In this document: piece after piece, positions 9,747 through 20,069 of the stretch
How the letters are laid out: the number at the start of each line of letters is the position of its first letter
Numbering within the stretch: the stretch's first letter is position 1
Source of the DNA: Prochlorococcus sp. AG-347-B23
GTDB lineage: Bacteria; Cyanobacteriota; Cyanobacteriia; PCC-6307; Cyanobiaceae
DNA length: 64,000 bases
Reading direction: 5' to 3'
Assembly: GCA_003281715.1 (NCBI GenBank)
Contig: QCBE01000001.1
Location: 33,711-97,710, forward strand
Program-made: the position numbers and the translations under genes
The notes under the pieces: model-generated
What the model saw: the letters and a program-made list of their open reading frames with translations, nothing else
Told to the model about the DNA's origin: nothing
The model's database searches: none

Positions 9747-11075
9747 ATGGCTTTAAGAATAGTTTTAGTTAGACATGGACTAAGCAGTTTCAATGCAAAA
9801 GGATTAATTCAAGGCAGAACAGATGATTCATTATTAACTGATGAAGGATACCAACAAGCCAGAAAAGCAGGGAAAGCATTATCAAAAATAAACTTCGATA
9901 AAATCTATTCCTCCCCACTTGTGAGAGCGGCAGAGACTGCAAAAACAATTAAAAAGACCTTCAATAAAGAACAAAATATTATATTTGATGATAATTTGCT
10001 AGAGGTAGATCTTAGTGAATGGTCTGGTCTAAAAATTGATGAAATAAAAAAGAATTTCCCAGAAATTTACTCCATATGGAAAAATGATCCAGAAAATCTA
10101 ATCTTAAAAAGAAATGGCAATAAAACCTATAAACCAATTCAAGAGTTATTTAGTCAAGCAACAAATTTTGTAGAAGACATTTTAAAAATTTATCTAGACA
10201 AAGATGATGTAAATATTTTAGTTGTAGGACATAATGCGATTCTAAGATGTTTAATCCTCTTGTTATTAGGAAAGCCTAAGCAAGGTTTTAGGAAAATAAG
10301 ATTAGAAAATGCTTCTTTCTCGATACTCAACATATCAAGGAAAGATAACTCTTTTAAAACCCAAATTGAATGCTTAAATCAAACTTCCCATCTGAATAAA
10401 AATATTCCAAATCAAATTGGAGATTCCAGAATATTTCTAATAAGGCATGGTGAAACTAACTGGAACAAAGAAGGTAGATTTCAAGGCCAAATTGATATCC
10501 CTCTAAATGAAAACGGAAAAGATCAAGCCAGAAAGACTTTTAAATATTTGAGAAATATTTCTTTCAATAAAGCATTTTCAAGTTCAATGCATAGGCCTTA
10601 TGAGACTGCACAAATAATCCTTCAAAACAACAAAGATTTAATAATAGAAAAAATAGATTCACTTGTAGAAATTAGTCATGGATTATGGGAGGGAAAACTG
10701 GAAGCAGAAATCAGAGAGCAGTGGCCTGTTTTACTAAAAAATTGGCATGATAAACCTGAAGAAGTAATAATGCCTCAAGGTGAATCTATTAAAGATGTAT
10801 CAGAAAGATCCGTAGAAGCTTTTGACAAAATTTGTTTATCTCAAAAGGATAATGATCTAAGCCTTCTGGTTGCACATGATGCAGTCAACAAAACTCTAAT
10901 TTGCAAAATCCTTGGGATTAATTATTCAAATATTTGGATGATAAAACAAGGTAATGGTGGCATAACTATAATTGACCTTTTTAATGATCCCAATAAACCC
11001 CCTGTGATTAGTGCTCTAAACATTACAACCCACCTAGGAGGAATAATTGATTCAACTGCTTCAGGAGCACTTTAA
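9747..11075 (+). CDS. Two-domain histidine phosphatase (phosphoglycerate-mutase superfamily)
   Basis: A 442-residue protein made of two histidine phosphatase domains in tandem. The first has RHG at residues 9-11 and GH at 161-162. The second has LIRHGETNWN (RHG 233-235) and a later LLVAHDAVNK. Both have the GRxDxxL or GQIDIPL segment after the catalytic histidine. Members hydrolyse phosphate monoesters, and cyanobacterial relatives include phosphoserine phosphatases. The first domain has RHGL instead of RHGE, so the two halves may differ in activity. I would not assign a substrate. Confidence 0.88.
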   Translation: MALRIVLVRHGLSSFNAKGLIQGRTDDSLLTDEGYQQARKAGKALSKINFDKIYSSPLVRAAETAKTIKKTFNKEQNIIFDDNLLEVDLSEWSGLKIDEIKKNFPEIYSIWKNDPENLILKRNGNKTYKPIQELFSQATNFVEDILKIYLDKDDVNILVVGHNAILRCLILLLLGKPKQGFRKIRLENASFSILNISRKDNSFKTQIECLNQTSHLNKNIPNQIGDSRIFLIRHGETNWNKEGRFQGQIDIPLNENGKDQARKTFKYLRNISFNKAFSSSMHRPYETAQIILQNNKDLIIEKIDSLVEISHGLWEGKLEAEIREQWPVLLKNWHDKPEEVIMPQGESIKDVSERSVEAFDKICLSQKDNDLSLLVAHDAVNKTLICKILGINYSNIWMIKQGNGGITIIDLFNDPNKPPVISALNITTHLGGIIDSTASGAL

Positions 11076-11129
11076 ATTAAAACCCTTTTTAAAAATTTAT
11101 TTTGATGAAGAAAGAATCAGGAACAGGGT

Positions 11130-11789
11130 TTATTTATTGAAAAACCGAATTTGATTAAGAGGCCAAAATCTGAAATATGCTTTACCAATTATCTCCTTTT
11201 TATGAAGAAATTTACTTCCAGGCCAATATCTTCCATCCCAGCTATTTGACCTATTATCTCCTAAAACTAAAAAATGATCTTCAGGAACTTTTACGTTTTC
11301 AAATTTCCCGCATTTACTAAATGGTGATAATGAGCACTTATAAGAGACATAAGGTTCAGGAATTAATTTATTATTTATTATTAATTCACCCTTAGTGTTA
11401 ACACTTACAATTTCTCCTGGAAGTGCCACCACTCTTTTAATATACGCATCGCAAGCTTGATCCCTCAAACCAGGAATAAAGGATATTGGAGGAAAACTCA
11501 TAAAAAAACAATATCTTTTTTTTGGTAGAGGCTTAGATCTTGATGAAATTAATTTTTCGTCAAAGGAGTAAGGTGAGTTAAAAACAACAATATCGCCTCT
11601 TTTTGGTAAAGAGTTTCTTAGCGAAAATTTTTCAATAATTAATCTATCGTTTATTTGCAATTCTGGGAGCATTGAACCAGAAGGGATATAACGTGGTTCT
11701 GCAAAAAATGACCTACAAGAAGAAACAAAAAAGGTTAATAGAATTAGTAAACCCCATTCTTTTAAAAAACTTTTAATAGAAGCAGGCAT
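11130..11789 (-). CDS. lepB: Signal peptidase I
   Basis: A 219-residue type I signal peptidase. It has one N-terminal membrane helix, then the catalytic serine in YIPSGSMLP (S39), the catalytic lysine in YIKRVVALPGE (K118) and the conserved GDNRSNSWDGRYWP box near the C-terminus. It removes signal peptides from exported proteins at the membrane. Psb27, PsaF and PetA in this window are candidate substrates. It converges with the phosphatase gene at 9747. Confidence 0.96.
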   Translation of the reverse strand: MPASIKSFLKEWGLLILLTFFVSSCRSFFAEPRYIPSGSMLPELQINDRLIIEKFSLRNSLPKRGDIVVFNSPYSFDEKLISSRSKPLPKKRYCFFMSFPPISFIPGLRDQACDAYIKRVVALPGEIVSVNTKGELIINNKLIPEPYVSYKCSLSPFSKCGKFENVKVPEDHFLVLGDNRSNSWDGRYWPGSKFLHKKEIIGKAYFRFWPLNQIRFFNK

Positions 11790-11818
11790 AAAATTAGTAA
11801 AGTCTTGATTTTTTAAAC

Positions 11819-12172
11819 TTATATAAATTGTTTAGCATATTCAATCTCGTTAAAACCTAATATTATTTTTCCTTCGTAAATCAAAAATGGTCTTTTTATT
11901 AATTTGCCATCACTTAAAAGAAGTTGAATAATTTCTTCCCTTGATAAACCATATATATCAAGATTAAGTGTTTTAAATGCTTTGCCTCTTATATTAAAAA
12001 TCCTTTTCTTATCATCAGAGTATTGTTCTAAGGCTAGATTTAAATAATTAACAAGTGGTGGTTCTTTTACAATATCAATTAATTGAAATTCATAATCTTT
12101 GCTTTCAAGCCACTTTACAGCTTTTCGGCAAGTAGAGCATTTTAAATAACTATAAAAAATTAATTTTTTCAA
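11819..12172 (-). CDS. ArsC/Spx-family thioredoxin-fold protein
   Basis: A 117-residue protein with a CSTCRKA redox motif (C12 and C15) near the N-terminus and the KRPFLIYEGKIILGF segment typical of the ArsC/Spx/YffB family. Length and motifs fit. The CxxC form is seen in Spx and in many uncharacterised family members, so arsenate reductase activity should not be assumed. The start overlaps the end of the pyrophosphatase gene by 4 bases, suggesting coupled translation. Confidence 0.82.
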   Translation of the reverse strand: MKKLIFYSYLKCSTCRKAVKWLESKDYEFQLIDIVKEPPLVNYLNLALEQYSDDKKRIFNIRGKAFKTLNLDIYGLSREEIIQLLLSDGKLIKRPFLIYEGKIILGFNEIEYAKQFI

Positions 12173-12723
12173 TTTAATTTACTAATGTTTGATTTCTTAA
12201 GTACTTTAAAGTTTTTCTTTTTTAGAGGTATGCAGCTTTTCAATAAATTTTCAACCGCATCAAAATCTCTCCAACCATCAATTTGAACTTTTCTACCATC
12301 AAGTCCTTTACTGGTTCTAAAAAATTCAGCAACATCCTCAAGCTGATTAGGAGCAATTTGATTAATACTCACTATATTGGCCTGCCTTGGATTAGCCATA
12401 GGCACACATAAAAGTTTTCCATCATATTCACCACAATCATGCATATCCAAAACTCCAATAGGTCTAGCTTTTATAAGACAACCAGCAAAAGTAGGTTCAT
12501 CCATTATCACCATTGCATCAAGAGGAGCTCCATCATCAGCGAGGGTATTTGGGATAAAACCATAATCAAAAGGGTACCTCACTGAAGAATGCAATACCCT
12601 ATCTAAGGCCATTATTCCCGCATCAGAGCAATATTCATATTTATTCCTACTCCCTGCAGGTATTTCAACGACAATATTTACTATTCCCTTCATTGGAGAT
12701 GGAGGAATTGAACTAAGGTCCAT
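12169..12723 (-). CDS. ppa: Family I inorganic pyrophosphatase with altered active site
   Basis: A 184-residue protein clearly homologous to soluble family I pyrophosphatases, including the N-terminal MDLSSIP seen in cyanobacterial enzymes, EIPAGSRNKYE and the DYGFIPNTLADDG segment. The family signature DGDPxD reads DGAPLD: the aspartate equivalent to E. coli D67 is alanine (A66, codon GCT). The usual YK pair is SK (S138, K139). Other metal and phosphate ligands are kept. A second homologue at 27464 has all residues intact. This copy may be weak or inactive, or have a changed role. It is sandwiched in a short minus-strand run with overlapping neighbours. Confidence 0.9.
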   Translation of the reverse strand: MDLSSIPPSPMKGIVNIVVEIPAGSRNKYEYCSDAGIMALDRVLHSSVRYPFDYGFIPNTLADDGAPLDAMVIMDEPTFAGCLIKARPIGVLDMHDCGEYDGKLLCVPMANPRQANIVSINQIAPNQLEDVAEFFRTSKGLDGRKVQIDGWRDFDAVENLLKSCIPLKKKNFKVLKKSNISKLN

Positions 12724-12967
12724 CTTTTTTAAGATCGTGATTATGAATTATCTCGTTTCTTTGAGATAAAGGTCTGCCAATTAAAATGCTTATTGAAGGT
12801 AAAAAAATTGTCAAAAAGGCAAGAATAATACCTAAAGATGTTATTGATAAGCTCCTTATACTTAAGGGGTCATCATCATCTCTTTCAAAATCACTTCGAG
12901 CAGAACCATGAGAAGATTCTTTGCTTGATTTACTTTGAATAAACTGCTTAGATTTCGTGTAACTCAA
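12713..12967 (-). CDS. Small single-helix membrane protein, unknown function
   Basis: An 84-residue protein: a polar Ser/Lys/Asp-rich N-terminal half with an ERDDDD cluster, one hydrophobic helix at about residues 46-65, and a basic tail. Its 3' end overlaps the pyrophosphatase gene by 11 bases. The only available start is TTG at 12967, just after an in-frame stop. No family recognised. Codon use resembles its neighbours, which supports it being real. Confidence 0.6.
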   Translation of the reverse strand: MSYTKSKQFIQSKSSKESSHGSARSDFERDDDDPLSIRSLSITSLGIILAFLTIFLPSISILIGRPLSQRNEIIHNHDLKKDGP

Positions 12968-13064
12968 GAACTCTTAATTGGTAAAGATTAAGGAGATAAT
13001 TAAACATAATTATCCTACATTCAAAATGTCCATAAATCAAAACATTGATTGGTGACTTTTTTTA

Positions 13065-13415
13065 TTACTCATTTTCTAGCAAAGACCTTATAGATTTTAG
13101 TTCGTCTAATATCTGAACCAGTATATTTTGAGCAGCGGAGGAAGGTGTATTAAAGACCTCTACAGTAACTTCCTTTATTCTTAAAATATCTTTTGCAAAT
13201 CTTGCTACTTCATTAGGATGGAATTTTAAAGGATCTTTTTGATCAGTTCTAAATTCGGGATTTAATTTTCTTGGATTAAAGCTAGGGTTTAGATTTCTTA
13301 AATCTGTATTTGTATATCTATAGACAGAAGCTCTTGATCTGTTAAGAAACTTTTGAACTTCATCAATACCTACTAATTCCTCTTCGCTAGAAATATTAGA
13401 ATCTATATTTTCCAT
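13065..13415 (-). CDS. Conserved hypothetical, HTH-like N-terminus
   Basis: A 116-residue soluble protein. The segment GIDEVQKFLNRSRASVYRYTN resembles the helix-turn-helix of MerR or resolvase-type DNA-binding proteins. The C-terminal 40 residues look helical (ILVQILDELKSIRSLLE). It is transcribed away from proS. It could be a small DNA-binding regulator, but no specific family was recognised. Confidence 0.6.
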   Translation of the reverse strand: MENIDSNISSEEELVGIDEVQKFLNRSRASVYRYTNTDLRNLNPSFNPRKLNPEFRTDQKDPLKFHPNEVARFAKDILRIKEVTVEVFNTPSSAAQNILVQILDELKSIRSLLENE

Positions 13416-13444
13416 AAACTTAAGAAAATGTTTTAGTAATAATG

Positions 13445-13483
13445 AACTCCTAAAAGAGTTTGAACTTCATTACTGAAGAAGTT
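13445..13483. other. Two adjacent small hairpins in the divergent 13416-13588 gap
   Basis: AACTC (13445-13449) pairs with GAGTT (13456-13460), and AACTTC (13463-13468) pairs with GAAGTT (13478-13483). They are followed by an unusually GC-rich patch, about 13506-13529, for this genome. This could be a leader structure, regulator site or small RNA of the divergent genes, but nothing proves it. Confidence 0.3.
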
Positions 13484-13588
13484 AGCAGAAAGAATATTTT
13501 TAGACTAGCCGCGTTGAGGGACTCATGACACTTTAAATTCTTTTTTCAACTTAATTGATAAAATTAGATATTATTAAGGATTTTTTGT

Positions 13589-15391
13589 ATGCGCGTAACA
13601 ACCTCATTTCCTCTGGGGACACTTCGTGACAGACCTTCTGAAGCTGAGATTATTTCACATCAATTACTTTTAAAAGCAGGCTATATTCGAAGAGTTAACA
13701 GCGGTATTTATGCATACATGCCTATAATGCTTAGAGTTATTGAAAAAATATCAGCAATAATTGAGAGAGAACTTAATAGTATTGGTTGTACTAAATTACT
13801 TTTACCGCAACTTCATCCTGCAGATTTATGGAGAAAAAGTGAAAGATGGGAAGGATACACTGCAGGGGAAGGAATAATGTTTAATCTCAAAGATAGACAA
13901 GGTAAAGAATTTGGTTTAGCTCCAACTCACGAAGAGGTTATCACGAGTATTGCATCAGAGACCATCAACTCCTATAAGCAATTACCTCAATGTTTTTATC
14001 AAATTCAGACAAAATTTAGAGATGAAATAAGGCCAAGGTTTGGATTGATGAGAAGTAGGGAATTTATAATGAAAGATGGTTATTCTTTTCATTCTTCAGA
14101 AGACGATTTGGCTTCTTTCTATGAAAAGATGGGCAATGCTTATGAAAATATTTTTAAATCTTGTGGACTGCAGACAGTTGGGGTTGAAGCTGATAGTGGA
14201 GCAATTGGCGGTGCCTCCTCTAAAGAATTCATGGTCACAGCTGATGCTGGGGAAGATTCCATTTTGTTTACTCAAAGTGGTTCTTATGCTGCAAATATTG
14301 AAAAAGCTGTTTCTCTACCCTCTCAACCTATTCCATTAAAAGATGGTATGTCAGGATTTATAGAAACACCTCAACAAAAAACAATCATCGAAGTTTGTGA
14401 TAATAATAATTTAGACCCTAGTCAGATTATTAAAGTAGTAGTATTCCTTGCACAGTTCGAAGGTAAATTTGAGGTCCCAATTCTTGCATGTATAAGAGGC
14501 GATCAACACATTAATGAAGTAAAGCTTTTTAACTTAATAAATAAATTTCATAATTTCAATCTCCTTAATCTAAAAAAAATTGAAGATAAAAATACTATCG
14601 AAAAAAATCTAGTGGATTTTCCCTTAGGTTATATCGGGCCAGATTTAGATAATAAAACTATTAAAGCTAATTCTAATTGGGATAAAAAATGGACGAGAAT
14701 AATTGACCAATCTGCTAGTAGCCTCTCAAAGTTTATAAGTGGTGGTAATAAAGTTGATTTCCATAAAGTTTTTCAAGAATTTTCTTTTGCTTCCAAGGAT
14801 TATCTAATTGGGGATATCAGGAGTGCTAAAAAAGGAGATAAAATAAGTATTGATGACAATGAGGAACTTGAAGAAAAAAAAGGTATCGAAATTGGACATA
14901 TTTTCCAACTAGGTCAAAAATATAGTGAAAAATTAAATGCAAAGTTTTCTGATAAGGATGGCAAGTTAAAAAATTTGTGGATGGGTTGTTATGGAATTGG
15001 AGTAACAAGAATAGCTCAAGCTGCAATTGAACAGAATCATGATCAAAAGGGGATCTGTTGGCCACTGCAGATTTCTCCTTTTGAAGTTATTATTATTCCT
15101 ACGAACCTAAAAGATCCGAATCAAAGAGAACTTACTGACGAAATATATAACAATTTTATAATTAATAAAATTGATGTCCTACTCGATGATAGGGACGACA
15201 GAGCGGGTGTGAAATTTAAAGATGCCGAATTAATTGGTATTCCTTTTCAGATAATTATTGGTAGAGACTCTATTGACAAACAAGTAGAACTTATAAGCAG
15301 GACAAATAATACTAAATTTAAAGTAAGTACCGATAAATTGTTGAAAATATTTATTTCCGAATCAGAAATAATGTACAATAAAAATTCTTAA
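13589..15391 (+). CDS. proS: Prolyl-tRNA synthetase (bacterial type)
   Basis: A 600-residue class II synthetase. Motif 1 region SGIYAYMPIMLRV, motif 2 RDEIRPRFGLMRSREFIMKD and motif 3 GCYGIGVTRIAQA are visible, with the large editing (INS) domain between motifs 2 and 3, as in the bacterial ProRS type. It charges tRNA-Pro and edits mischarged alanine. Its length is slightly above the E. coli enzyme. psb27 follows after 24 bases and may be cotranscribed. Confidence 0.96.
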   Translation: MRVTTSFPLGTLRDRPSEAEIISHQLLLKAGYIRRVNSGIYAYMPIMLRVIEKISAIIERELNSIGCTKLLLPQLHPADLWRKSERWEGYTAGEGIMFNLKDRQGKEFGLAPTHEEVITSIASETINSYKQLPQCFYQIQTKFRDEIRPRFGLMRSREFIMKDGYSFHSSEDDLASFYEKMGNAYENIFKSCGLQTVGVEADSGAIGGASSKEFMVTADAGEDSILFTQSGSYAANIEKAVSLPSQPIPLKDGMSGFIETPQQKTIIEVCDNNNLDPSQIIKVVVFLAQFEGKFEVPILACIRGDQHINEVKLFNLINKFHNFNLLNLKKIEDKNTIEKNLVDFPLGYIGPDLDNKTIKANSNWDKKWTRIIDQSASSLSKFISGGNKVDFHKVFQEFSFASKDYLIGDIRSAKKGDKISIDDNEELEEKKGIEIGHIFQLGQKYSEKLNAKFSDKDGKLKNLWMGCYGIGVTRIAQAAIEQNHDQKGICWPLQISPFEVIIIPTNLKDPNQRELTDEIYNNFIINKIDVLLDDRDDRAGVKFKDAELIGIPFQIIIGRDSIDKQVELISRTNNTKFKVSTDKLLKIFISESEIMYNKNS

Positions 15392-15415
15392 AGCTAATTT
15401 TTTTGGAGCTAAGTT

Positions 15416-15853
15416 ATGTTGCTGAAATGGACATCAGAATTAATTTTAAAAAATCTTACCAAAGCTATATCTTTTGCGCTTTCTTTGATCGTTGTTTTTA
15501 CATTATTTAGTTCCCCCTCCATAGCTGTAAAAACATCTATGACAGGTGATTATACAAAAGATACAATTTCGGTTGTTAAAACATTACAAACAGCTGTTGA
15601 TACTCCAAAAGATTCTCCAAATAAAGATGAAGTAAGAAGTGAAGCTCTTACACTTATAACTGACTATATTTCTAGATACAGAAATAGAGGGATGGTAAAT
15701 AAAACTCAATCATTTACTACAATGCAAACAGCATTAAATGCTATGGCAGGTCATTACAAAAACTTTGCAAGTAGGCCCTTACCAGATAAGCTTAAGGAGC
15801 GTTTAACCAAAGAATTTTCTCTTGCTGAAAAAATGGTTCTTAGAGAAAGTTGA
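15416..15853 (+). CDS. psb27: Photosystem II assembly protein Psb27
   Basis: A 145-residue exported protein. After a signal peptide of about 37 residues ending near PSIA, the mature part has the Psb27 hallmarks TGDYTKDTISVVKTL, DYISRYRNRG and SFTTMQTALNAMAGHY. Psb27 binds CP43 on the lumenal side during photosystem II assembly and repair. Many cyanobacterial Psb27 proteins are lipoproteins with a lipobox cysteine, but there is no cysteine in this protein, so it should be a soluble lumenal form. The ATG at 15416 gives a long signal peptide. Confidence 0.93.
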   Translation: MLLKWTSELILKNLTKAISFALSLIVVFTLFSSPSIAVKTSMTGDYTKDTISVVKTLQTAVDTPKDSPNKDEVRSEALTLITDYISRYRNRGMVNKTQSFTTMQTALNAMAGHYKNFASRPLPDKLKERLTKEFSLAEKMVLRES

Positions 15854-15880
15854 TACAATTCATTTACTTTTTAAAAGTAA

Positions 15881-17245
<1,365 letters not shown>

Positions 17246-17260
17246 TTTACTAAAAAATTA

Positions 17261-18265
17261 ATGAGAGAATCCTATAGACATATTAAACAAAATAAAATCA
17301 TTGACCTCATTGGTCTGGGTAACGCAATAGTAGATATTATTGTCAATATTAATGATGAGTTTCTTGAGATAAATAATCTAGAAAAAGGTTCAATGAATCT
17401 CATTAATCCTGATGAATCTCAGAAATTATTAGAGAATTGCAAAGTGATCAAACAAATATCAGGGGGGTCCTCAGCAAATACCGTTGTTTGCTTAGCAGAA
17501 TTAGGTAATCATGTGCATTTTATTGGAAGGGTAAAAAATGATCAATTAGGGAATTTCTTTTCTGACGATATAAAAAAAAGTAAGACTATATTTAATAGTC
17601 CACCAACTAAGGAAGGGGCTTCAACAGCTCATTCAATCATTTTGGTTACACCTGATGCCCAAAGAACTATGTGCACCTATCTTGGAGCATCTGTGGAGTT
17701 TGAACCAAAAGATATTGACTTTACTGTAATTAAAGAAAGTAAATACTTATATTTAGAAGGATATTTATGGGACAGCGAATTAGCTAAAAAAGCTTTTATT
17801 AAAGCCGCCCAAATTGCAAAACAATCTAATACAAAAATAATCCTTTCTTTGTCTGATTCATTTTGTGTGGATAGACATCGTGAGAGTTTCTTGGAATTAA
17901 TTGATAACTATGTAGATATAGTTTTTTGTAATGAATCCGAGGTGTTAAGTCTATTTAAAAATGATAAATTAGCAAGCTGCCAAGAAGACCTATCTTCCTT
18001 ATGTGAATTAGTCATAGTAACTCTTGGAAGCAATGGTTCTCTCATAGTTAACAAAAATAATGTTGAAATAATTGAGTCAATAACGAAAGGCAAGATTATT
18101 GATACTACAGGAGCGGGAGATATCTATGCGGGAGGATTTATCCATGGATTAATAAACAATTGTTCCCTCAAAAAATGCGGAGAGATAGCTTCAATTTGTG
18201 CTGGTCAAATAATTACGCAATTAGGGTCTAGATCAGATCTAGATCTTAAAGAGTTAATAAAATAA
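17261..18265 (+). CDS. PfkB-family carbohydrate/nucleoside kinase (adenosine-kinase-like)
   Basis: A 334-residue ribokinase-fold protein. It has the GGSSANTVVCLAELG substrate-binding segment around residues 68-82 and the anion-hole motif DTTGAGD (281-287) with catalytic D287. The overall pattern resembles the adenosine-kinase/ribokinase branch. It is directly downstream of purA, consistent with a nucleoside salvage role, but sugar kinases share these motifs, so the substrate is open. Confidence 0.85.
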   Translation: MRESYRHIKQNKIIDLIGLGNAIVDIIVNINDEFLEINNLEKGSMNLINPDESQKLLENCKVIKQISGGSSANTVVCLAELGNHVHFIGRVKNDQLGNFFSDDIKKSKTIFNSPPTKEGASTAHSIILVTPDAQRTMCTYLGASVEFEPKDIDFTVIKESKYLYLEGYLWDSELAKKAFIKAAQIAKQSNTKIILSLSDSFCVDRHRESFLELIDNYVDIVFCNESEVLSLFKNDKLASCQEDLSSLCELVIVTLGSNGSLIVNKNNVEIIESITKGKIIDTTGAGDIYAGGFIHGLINNCSLKKCGEIASICAGQIITQLGSRSDLDLKELIK

Positions 18266-18271
18266 ATTTAA

Positions 18272-18577
18272 TCAAATAGTCTTATTCAACCAATCATAAT
18301 ATTTCATCTCAGCATGGTATTTTTTGTAAATAATCTGAGGAACATCATATGTGGAATTTTTATTTACGAAATCAATTAAACAATCTTTAAATTCTAGTTT
18401 ACTTTTTATTGTGATTTCAAACTCTTTAGTTTCTTCAATATCATCATCCCACTTATAAATTGAAAAAATTTGCTTTATCGAAACACAAGCTGCAAGTTTA
18501 TTTTGTATTAGTAATTTAGCCATTCGCAAAGCATTTGCGTTACTTGATTCAGTTGTGATCATAACTAATGCTTCCAT
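18272..18577 (-). CDS. cutA: CutA1 divalent-cation tolerance protein
   Basis: A 101-residue protein matching the trimeric CutA1 family: MEALVMITTESS at the N-terminus, LAACVSIKQIFSIYKWDDDIE and the YDVPQI segment. Named for copper tolerance in E. coli, its true function is uncertain. It forms a PII-like fold. It lies 13 bases downstream of cobK on the same strand and ends 6 bases from the kinase gene stop. Confidence 0.93.
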   Translation of the reverse strand: MEALVMITTESSNANALRMAKLLIQNKLAACVSIKQIFSIYKWDDDIEETKEFEITIKSKLEFKDCLIDFVNKNSTYDVPQIIYKKYHAEMKYYDWLNKTI

Positions 18578-18590
18578 AATGAATTAAACA

Positions 18591-19388
18591 TCAATATTTT
18601 TTAATTATGTGATTTATCAAATTGTGATATTGATCAAAAGAGTAAGAATAATCATTTTTAACTTTCGGCCTTTTAACCAAAAATAACTTCATCTTACTTC
18701 CAGAAACTATACTCTCCCAGTTTTTCTGAGAATAACTTCCAGATTCTCTGCATAGAACATAATCTATCTCCCAAAAATCACAAAGTTTTTTTTCTAAAAT
18801 GCTTTTATTATTTTTACTCGGTTCAACTATCGCTATGTTTGAATTTTTAATACATGATCCAAAAGCTTTAGTTATACTCTCATAAGTTGGAAGTACCCTC
18901 GTAAATACATTTGCTTTACAATTCATATAATAACTAGCTGTATCGTTAAGTAATCTTGATCCTATTGCAAGAAGAATATTCTTATTTTCTATATCAACAT
19001 TATTTATATCCTTTAAATGATCAATATAAAAAAAATTATTAGTGTTATTTATTAGAGATTTCCTCTCAAATAGTAAAAGAGGTGTATTAATTTCTTTACA
19101 TGCATTATTAAGATTTTTAGAAATTATTACGGCAAACGGATGTGTAGCATCGACAACGCATGTGATTTTATTTTTATTTATGAAATTAATTATTTGATCT
19201 TTATTATTTAATTTCCCCGTAATGATATGTAACTTTGGATTTTCAATATAAGCTTGCCCTGCTTTATAAGTTAAAACACTTGCAAAGACTGAATAATTAA
19301 GTTCAAGAAGCCTATTAGCTATTGCAGGTCCATCCGAAGTTCCTGATAGGATCCAAACATTTTTATAGCAATTTCCTTGATTCTGCAT
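18591..19388 (-). CDS. cobK: Precorrin-6A reductase (CobK/CbiJ family)
   Basis: A 265-residue protein opening with VWILSGTSDGPAIANRLLE and containing VVDATHPFAVIISKNL, the signature stretch of precorrin-6A reductases. It uses NADPH to reduce the corrin ring in cobalamin synthesis. Size is normal. Its start is divergent from ssb, 28 bases away. Confidence 0.9.
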   Translation of the reverse strand: MQNQGNCYKNVWILSGTSDGPAIANRLLELNYSVFASVLTYKAGQAYIENPKLHIITGKLNNKDQIINFINKNKITCVVDATHPFAVIISKNLNNACKEINTPLLLFERKSLINNTNNFFYIDHLKDINNVDIENKNILLAIGSRLLNDTASYYMNCKANVFTRVLPTYESITKAFGSCIKNSNIAIVEPSKNNKSILEKKLCDFWEIDYVLCRESGSYSQKNWESIVSGSKMKLFLVKRPKVKNDYSYSFDQYHNLINHIIKKY

Positions 19389-19416
19389 CAGTATGTCTTT
19401 AATTAAATAGTAAGTA

Positions 19417-19842
19417 ATGAATCATTGTTTAATTCAGGCGGTAATTAATAGCGCTCCCCAAATGAGGTATACCAAGGAAAACCAAACTCCAATTGCAGAA
19501 ATGATTGTTAATTTTAAAGGATTACGTAGTGAAGATCCAACCAGAGATCTCAAGATCATAGGATGGGGAAATATTGCCCAAGTAATGGTAGATGAACTAA
19601 AGGAAGGGCAAAATATTGTTATTGAGGGACGTCTAAAGATGAATTCTGTAACTAGAAAAGACGGAACGAAAGAAAAACAACCAGAACTAACAGCTTCAAA
19701 GATTCATCAAATATCGCCAGTTGATGTTATTAAGTCTGATCAAAAAGAAAATAATGAGTCATTTGAAAATAAAGAAACCGCCAAAAAATCTAGTTGGGAT
19801 AGTTCACCTTTAGTACCTGAAGTGGACGAAATCCCTTTTTAA
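19417..19842 (+). CDS. ssb: Single-stranded DNA-binding protein
   Basis: A 141-residue OB-fold protein. Residues 1-105 are the DNA-binding domain (VNFKGLRSEDPTRDLKIIGWGNIAQ, split here as VNFKGL and LKIIGWGN). The linker is very short and acidic. It ends in DEIPF, the acidic tip through which SSB recruits replication and repair proteins such as PriA, encoded further along this window. Its stop is 1 base from the stop of the convergent small gene. Confidence 0.9.
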   Translation: MNHCLIQAVINSAPQMRYTKENQTPIAEMIVNFKGLRSEDPTRDLKIIGWGNIAQVMVDELKEGQNIVIEGRLKMNSVTRKDGTKEKQPELTASKIHQISPVDVIKSDQKENNESFENKETAKKSSWDSSPLVPEVDEIPF

Positions 19843-19843
19843 A

Positions 19844-20026
19844 TCAAATATCAACATTATTTTCTTGAACACTTATAATTAATTTGCTTATTTTTCTTTC
19901 AAGTGCGGCAAGTTCGCTTCTGATTTCTGGCCATTTACCCTTATCAAGATTTTCAAGTAGCCATGCTCTATCTTGATCAAGTTTAAAAATTAAATCTCCT
20001 TGATTTGCAGTATTAGGATCTTGCAT
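19844..20026 (-). CDS. Small conserved-type hypothetical protein, 60 residues
   Basis: A 60-residue soluble, acidic and probably helical protein (DLIFKLDQDRAWLLENLDKG, then ELAALERKISKLI). It fits exactly between the ssb stop and the divergent DUF2854 gene. There is no known motif. I accept it because it fills the gap and has typical amino-acid composition. Confidence 0.55.
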   Translation of the reverse strand: MQDPNTANQGDLIFKLDQDRAWLLENLDKGKWPEIRSELAALERKISKLIISVQENNVDI

Positions 20027-20069
20027 AATACTTGTTAGCCCATTTAAAAACTCATTCTACTAAATCAAA

